A stretch of DNA of 15,637 nucleotides from JBOHBN01 sp050698355 (GTDB lineage Bacteria; Actinomycetota; Actinomycetes; Streptosporangiales; WHST01): the NCBI GenBank assembly GCA_050698355.1, contig JBOHBN010000193.1:1-15637 (forward strand). Reading direction: 5' to 3'. Under the pieces are notes generated by a model. It did no database searches, had not been told where the DNA came from, and saw only the letters and a list, made by a program, of their open reading frames with translations. How positions within the stretch are numbered: position 1 is the stretch's first letter; each line of letters starts with the position of its first letter. Below are positions 13,450 to 15,637 of this stretch, piece after piece. The position numbers and the translations under genes were made by a program.

Positions 13450-13482
13450 AACCGCACCCCCGTCACGCGTCGTGCGCTTCTG

Positions 13483-13572
13483 CAAATGACCACGTTATGT
13501 GGGCCGCGTACGCCTTCTCGGTGCCTGCAGGCCTCGAGAAGACCGGGTTGGCATCTATAACGTGGTCATTTG
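13483..13572. repeat. 90-bp concentric imperfect palindrome between E1 beta and lipoyl genes
   Basis: Perfect 16-bp arms CAAATGACCACGTTAT (13483-13498) and ATAACGTGGTCATTTG (13557-13572) flank a 58-base interior. Inside, CTTCTCG (13514-13520) pairs with CGAGAAG (13535-13541) and the core GCCTGCAGGC (13523-13532) is itself palindromic. All three have the same centre, 13527.5, and GGC/GCC (13503-13505 with 13550-13552) also match in register. In RNA this would fold into one long interrupted hairpin. No target-site duplication flanks the arms and no transposase is present. It is probably a small non-coding repetitive element or an operon-internal regulatory/processing structure. Confidence 0.85.
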
Positions 13573-13634
13573 GGGTAGCGGCGTCGCGGAAAAGGCACGC
13601 GGACATCGGGGCAGCGGCGTCGCGGAAGGGCACG
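13572..13634. repeat. Two near-identical direct repeats beside the palindrome
   Basis: Copies at 13572-13599 (28 bases) and 13608-13634 (27 bases) share the identical 15-base block AGCGGCGTCGCGGAA (13577-13591 and 13613-13627), 36 bases apart, and most of the flanking bases (GGGG before, GGCACG after, with a one-base gap). The first copy abuts the right arm of the palindrome and the second ends just before the E1 beta stop. They look like parts of the same repetitive element. Confidence 0.8.
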
Positions 13635-13638
13635 TCGG

Positions 13639-14673
13639 TCACGGCGAGACCGCGCGCCGGATGGCTTCCTCGATCCGGTCGTGGCGCGGCAGTACGGCGT
13701 ACTCGAGGTCGTGCGCGTACGGGATCGGCACGTCGGGTACGGCCACCCGCTGCACGGGCGCCCGCAGCATGCCCGGGTCGGTGTCGGTCACCGTCGCGGC
13801 CACCTCTCCGGTCATGCCGAACGACTGGTAGTCCTCGTCGACGACGACCAGCCGCCCGGTCTTGCGTACGGAGGCGAGGATCGCCTCCCGATCCAGCGGC
13901 ACCAGGCTGCGCAGGTCGATGACCTCCACGTCGATCCCCTCGCCGAAGACCTTCTCCGCGACGTCCAGGGCGTGGTGCACCGACAGCGAGATGGTGACGA
14001 CGGTGACGTCGCTGCCCCCGCGAGCGACGTCAGCCGCGCCGATCGGTACCTCGTACGCCTCGTCGGGCACGTCACCCGTGGCCCGAGAGTTCTTTGCCAT
14101 CCACGGCAGGCCCATCACGCCCTTGTGGAAGATGTAGACGACCGGGCTGTCGTCGCGGATCGCCGCGGTCATCAAGCCCTTCGCGTCGTACGGGTTGCTG
14201 GGCACCACGACCTTCATGCCGGGCAGGTGCGCGAACAGGCCCCACAGGCACTGCGAGTGCTGGGCGCCGTCGGAGTAGCCGCCGCCCGCGGCCGTCGTCA
14301 GGACCATGGGCACCTTGACGTTGCCGCCGGACTCGAAGTGGATCTTCGCCATGTGGTTGTAGATCTGGTCGAGGCAGACGCCCATGAAGTCGGCGAACAT
14401 CAGCTCGGCGATCGGCCGCATGCCCTCGACGGCGGCGCCGGTCGCCAGGCCGATGAACGCGGTCTCCGAGATGGGCGTGTCGATCACCCGCTGCGGCCCG
14501 AAGCGCTCGAGAAGTCCGGTCGTGGAGCCGAAGATGCCGCCGTACGCGCCGACGTCCTCGCCGAGGTACACCACGTTCTCGTCGCGTTCCATCTCGGCGG
14601 CGATCGCGTCGGCCATCGCCTTGGAGGTCGTGAGCCGGTGGCTGCTCGGTGCCTGGTTCTCCGTGATGGTCAT
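13639..14673 (-). CDS. 2-oxo-acid dehydrogenase E1 component, beta subunit
   Basis: A 344-aa protein forming the alpha2beta2 thiamine-diphosphate-dependent E1 with the product of the gene upstream. Landmarks are YLGEDVGAYGG (36-46), DTPISETAFIG (65-75, Glu70 contacting the thiazolium-activating site), SDGAQHSQ (134-141), VVVPSNPYDAKGLM (155-168), VIDLRSLVPLD (251-261) and a C-terminal VPIPYAHDLE (315-324). It resembles acetoin-, pyruvate- and branched-chain 2-oxoacid dehydrogenase beta subunits, and I cannot pick the substrate. Start ATG 14673 has GAGGAG about 7 bases upstream; the gap to the alpha subunit stop is 10 bases. A longer frame upstream lies within the alpha gene and is a shadow. 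Confidence 0.93.
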   Translation of the reverse strand: MTITENQAPSSHRLTTSKAMADAIAAEMERDENVVYLGEDVGAYGGIFGSTTGLLERFGPQRVIDTPISETAFIGLATGAAVEGMRPIAELMFADFMGVCLDQIYNHMAKIHFESGGNVKVPMVLTTAAGGGYSDGAQHSQCLWGLFAHLPGMKVVVPSNPYDAKGLMTAAIRDDSPVVYIFHKGVMGLPWMAKNSRATGDVPDEAYEVPIGAADVARGGSDVTVVTISLSVHHALDVAEKVFGEGIDVEVIDLRSLVPLDREAILASVRKTGRLVVVDEDYQSFGMTGEVAATVTDTDPGMLRAPVQRVAVPDVPIPYAHDLEYAVLPRHDRIEEAIRRAVSP

Positions 14674-14683
14674 CGTTCGCTCC

Positions 14684-15637
14684 TCACGCGAAGACGTACG
14701 AGGCGGCGGTCTTCGTATCGGGCGTGGCACTGTCCTTGGCGAACGCGATTGCCGCCTCGACCCGCTCGCTGGCCTCCGATCTGGCCCGCTCGACGGCGCC
14801 GTCGTCGAGCACGCCCGCGTCGCGCAGAGTGCGTTCGTACGTGGGGATCGGATCGCGCCCGGGCACGTCTTCGAGGTCCGGGCGGTACGCCTGCGGGTCA
14901 CCCTCGAAGTGGCCGAGCAGCCGGACGGTGTGCACCTCCAGCAGCGTCGGGCCCTCGCCCGCCCGCGCCCGCGCGACCGCGCGGCTCGCGGCGGCGTACA
15001 CGCCCTCGACGGCGTTGTCCTCGATCCGCTCGCCGGGCATGCCGTACGACGCGGCACGGTCGGCGTTGTTCGGTATCGCCGTCGACACCGATCGCGGTAC
15101 GGAGATGCCCCAATCGTTGTCCTCGATGACGAACACGACCGGGAGCTTCCACAGCGCGGCGAGGTTGAGCGACTCGTGGAAGCCGCCCTGGTTGGCCGCG
15201 CCCTCGCCGGCCACCGCGACCGCCACCCGATCCGTACCCTTCCTGGAGAACGCGAACGCCTGGCCGAGCGCGGGTGGGAACCCTTCGGCGATGATGCCCG
15301 AGCAGGAGAAGTGCACGTTCGGGTCGAACAGGTGCATGTGCCCGCCGCGGCCCCGGCCCAGGCCGCCCTCGCGACCGAAGATCTCCGCGGTCATCGCGGC
15401 GAGGTCGACGCCGTGCGCGACGGCGAAGTGGTGCGGGCGGTGCGGTGCGGTGACCGCGTCATCGCCGGTGAGGTGCGCGCAGACCCCCGCGGCCACGGGC
15501 TCCTGCCCGGACGACAGGTGCATCTCGCCGGGTACAGCGCCCTTGCCGATGTCGAAGCCGGGCCCCTTGTCCGCGTGGTACTCGCGCAGGATGGCGTCCT
15601 CGAACGTACGCGAGAGCACCATCGTGCGGTACAGGTC
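14684..15637 (-). CDS. 2-oxo-acid dehydrogenase E1 component, alpha subunit (5' end outside window)
   Basis: The last 317 residues are visible; the frame runs off the right edge, and the first Met in view (15622) sits within LYRTMVLSRTFE, a conserved internal stretch, so it is not the start. Motifs are HLSSGQEPVAAGV, HRPHHFAVAHGVD, and the thiamine-diphosphate signature beginning GEGAANQGGFHESLNLAALW (visible residues 144-163) and ending near EDNDWGIS. The classical GDG is GEG here, which keeps the acidic metal ligand and occurs in a group of actinobacterial E1 alpha proteins. With the beta subunit it decarboxylates a 2-oxo acid and passes the acyl group to a lipoyl carrier. The operon is alpha, beta, lipoyl. 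Confidence 0.93.
   Translation of the reverse strand, partial: DLYRTMVLSRTFEDAILREYHADKGPGFDIGKGAVPGEMHLSSGQEPVAAGVCAHLTGDDAVTAPHRPHHFAVAHGVDLAAMTAEIFGREGGLGRGRGGHMHLFDPNVHFSCSGIIAEGFPPALGQAFAFSRKGTDRVAVAVAGEGAANQGGFHESLNLAALWKLPVVFVIEDNDWGISVPRSVSTAIPNNADRAASYGMPGERIEDNAVEGVYAAASRAVARARAGEGPTLLEVHTVRLLGHFEGDPQAYRPDLEDVPGRDPIPTYERTLRDAGVLDDGAVERARSEASERVEAAIAFAKDSATPDTKTAASYVFA

Larger units (their letters stand above)
13463..13642 (-). other. Short open frame overlapping the E1 beta stop; probably not a functional gene
   Basis: A 59-codon frame starts at GTG 13642, overlapping the E1 beta stop as GTGA, and ends at TGA 13463-13465. It begins MTDVPFRDAAAP, close to the lipoyl protein start MTDVSFPA, then runs through the direct repeats (FRDAAAP, FRDAATPND) and the palindrome (NDHVI ... 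HITWSF). The start resembles a relic or duplicate of the lipoyl gene start; the rest is explained by the repeats. I see no domain. It may be translated through coupling, but a protein function is unsupported. Confidence 0.35.

Noticed and set aside
13483..13572. Insertion sequence ends, with the 16-bp arms as terminal repeats of a transposon.
   Set aside because: The interior is only 58 bases, there is no transposase, and no target duplication flanks the arms directly. A passive MITE-like element remains possible, but an IS is not supported.
12147..13922. A long plus-strand open frame of 591 codons spanning the AraC, DUF62, lipoyl and E1 beta genes.
   Set aside because: It is Arg/Pro/Ala-rich shadow coding typical of high-GC DNA and crosses four well-supported genes on both strands.
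1..15637. CRISPR array, rRNA, prophage or conjugative element.
   Set aside because: No regularly spaced repeats beyond the two-copy element at 13572-13634, no rRNA-like sequence, and no integrase, transposase, phage structural or conjugation genes were seen.

Overview
The window is high-G+C DNA with many GTG starts, dense gene packing and GNC/GNG-rich codons, which points to a high-GC Gram-positive actinomycete. The order prs, glmU, tRNA-Gln supports this: prsA and glmU are also neighbours in Mycobacterium tuberculosis (Rv1017c, Rv1018c). I cannot assign a genus.

Layout. (1) 1-497, plus strand: the end of a DUF190 protein and crcB, a fluoride channel. (2) 512-3132, minus strand: prs and glmU, overlapping by one base, preceded by a tRNA-Gln(TTG) gene. 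(3) 3160-3914: an intergenic stretch that can fold into a pseudoknot-like structure, then a small DUF6247 / 85-aa gene pair that resembles a toxin-antitoxin cassette. (4) 3976-5407: an M24 (Xaa-Pro type) peptidase converging on an MT0933-like antitoxin gene. (5) 5530-8213: a sulfotransferase, a GH172 (DUF2961) glycosidase on the minus strand, and a divergent BCP-like peroxiredoxin. (6) 8214-11563, minus strand: a tight five-gene unit in the order methyltransferase, HIT-like protein, PiT-like permease, VOC protein, SRAP/YedK, with two ATGA overlaps. A cupin-AraC regulator diverges from it. (7) 12418-13209: an S-adenosylmethionine hydroxide adenosyltransferase (DUF62). (8) 13216-15637, minus strand: a 2-oxo-acid dehydrogenase operon with E1 alpha (cut by the window edge), E1 beta and a tiny stand-alone lipoyl carrier.

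The most unusual signal is at 13463-13642, between E1 beta and the lipoyl gene. It contains a 90-bp imperfect palindrome in which 16-bp perfect arms, a 7-bp inner stem and a 10-bp core palindrome all share one centre (13527.5). Next to it are two near-identical ~28-bp direct repeats and a near-copy of the first ~20 bases of the lipoyl gene, whose GTG overlaps the E1 beta stop codon. This looks like a small repetitive palindromic element that separated two translationally coupled genes. Other points for follow-up are the HIT protein with Trp in place of the third triad histidine, the PiT-like permease with an altered first repeat, and several genes with a TANNNT box 6-7 bases before the start codon, suggesting leaderless transcripts.
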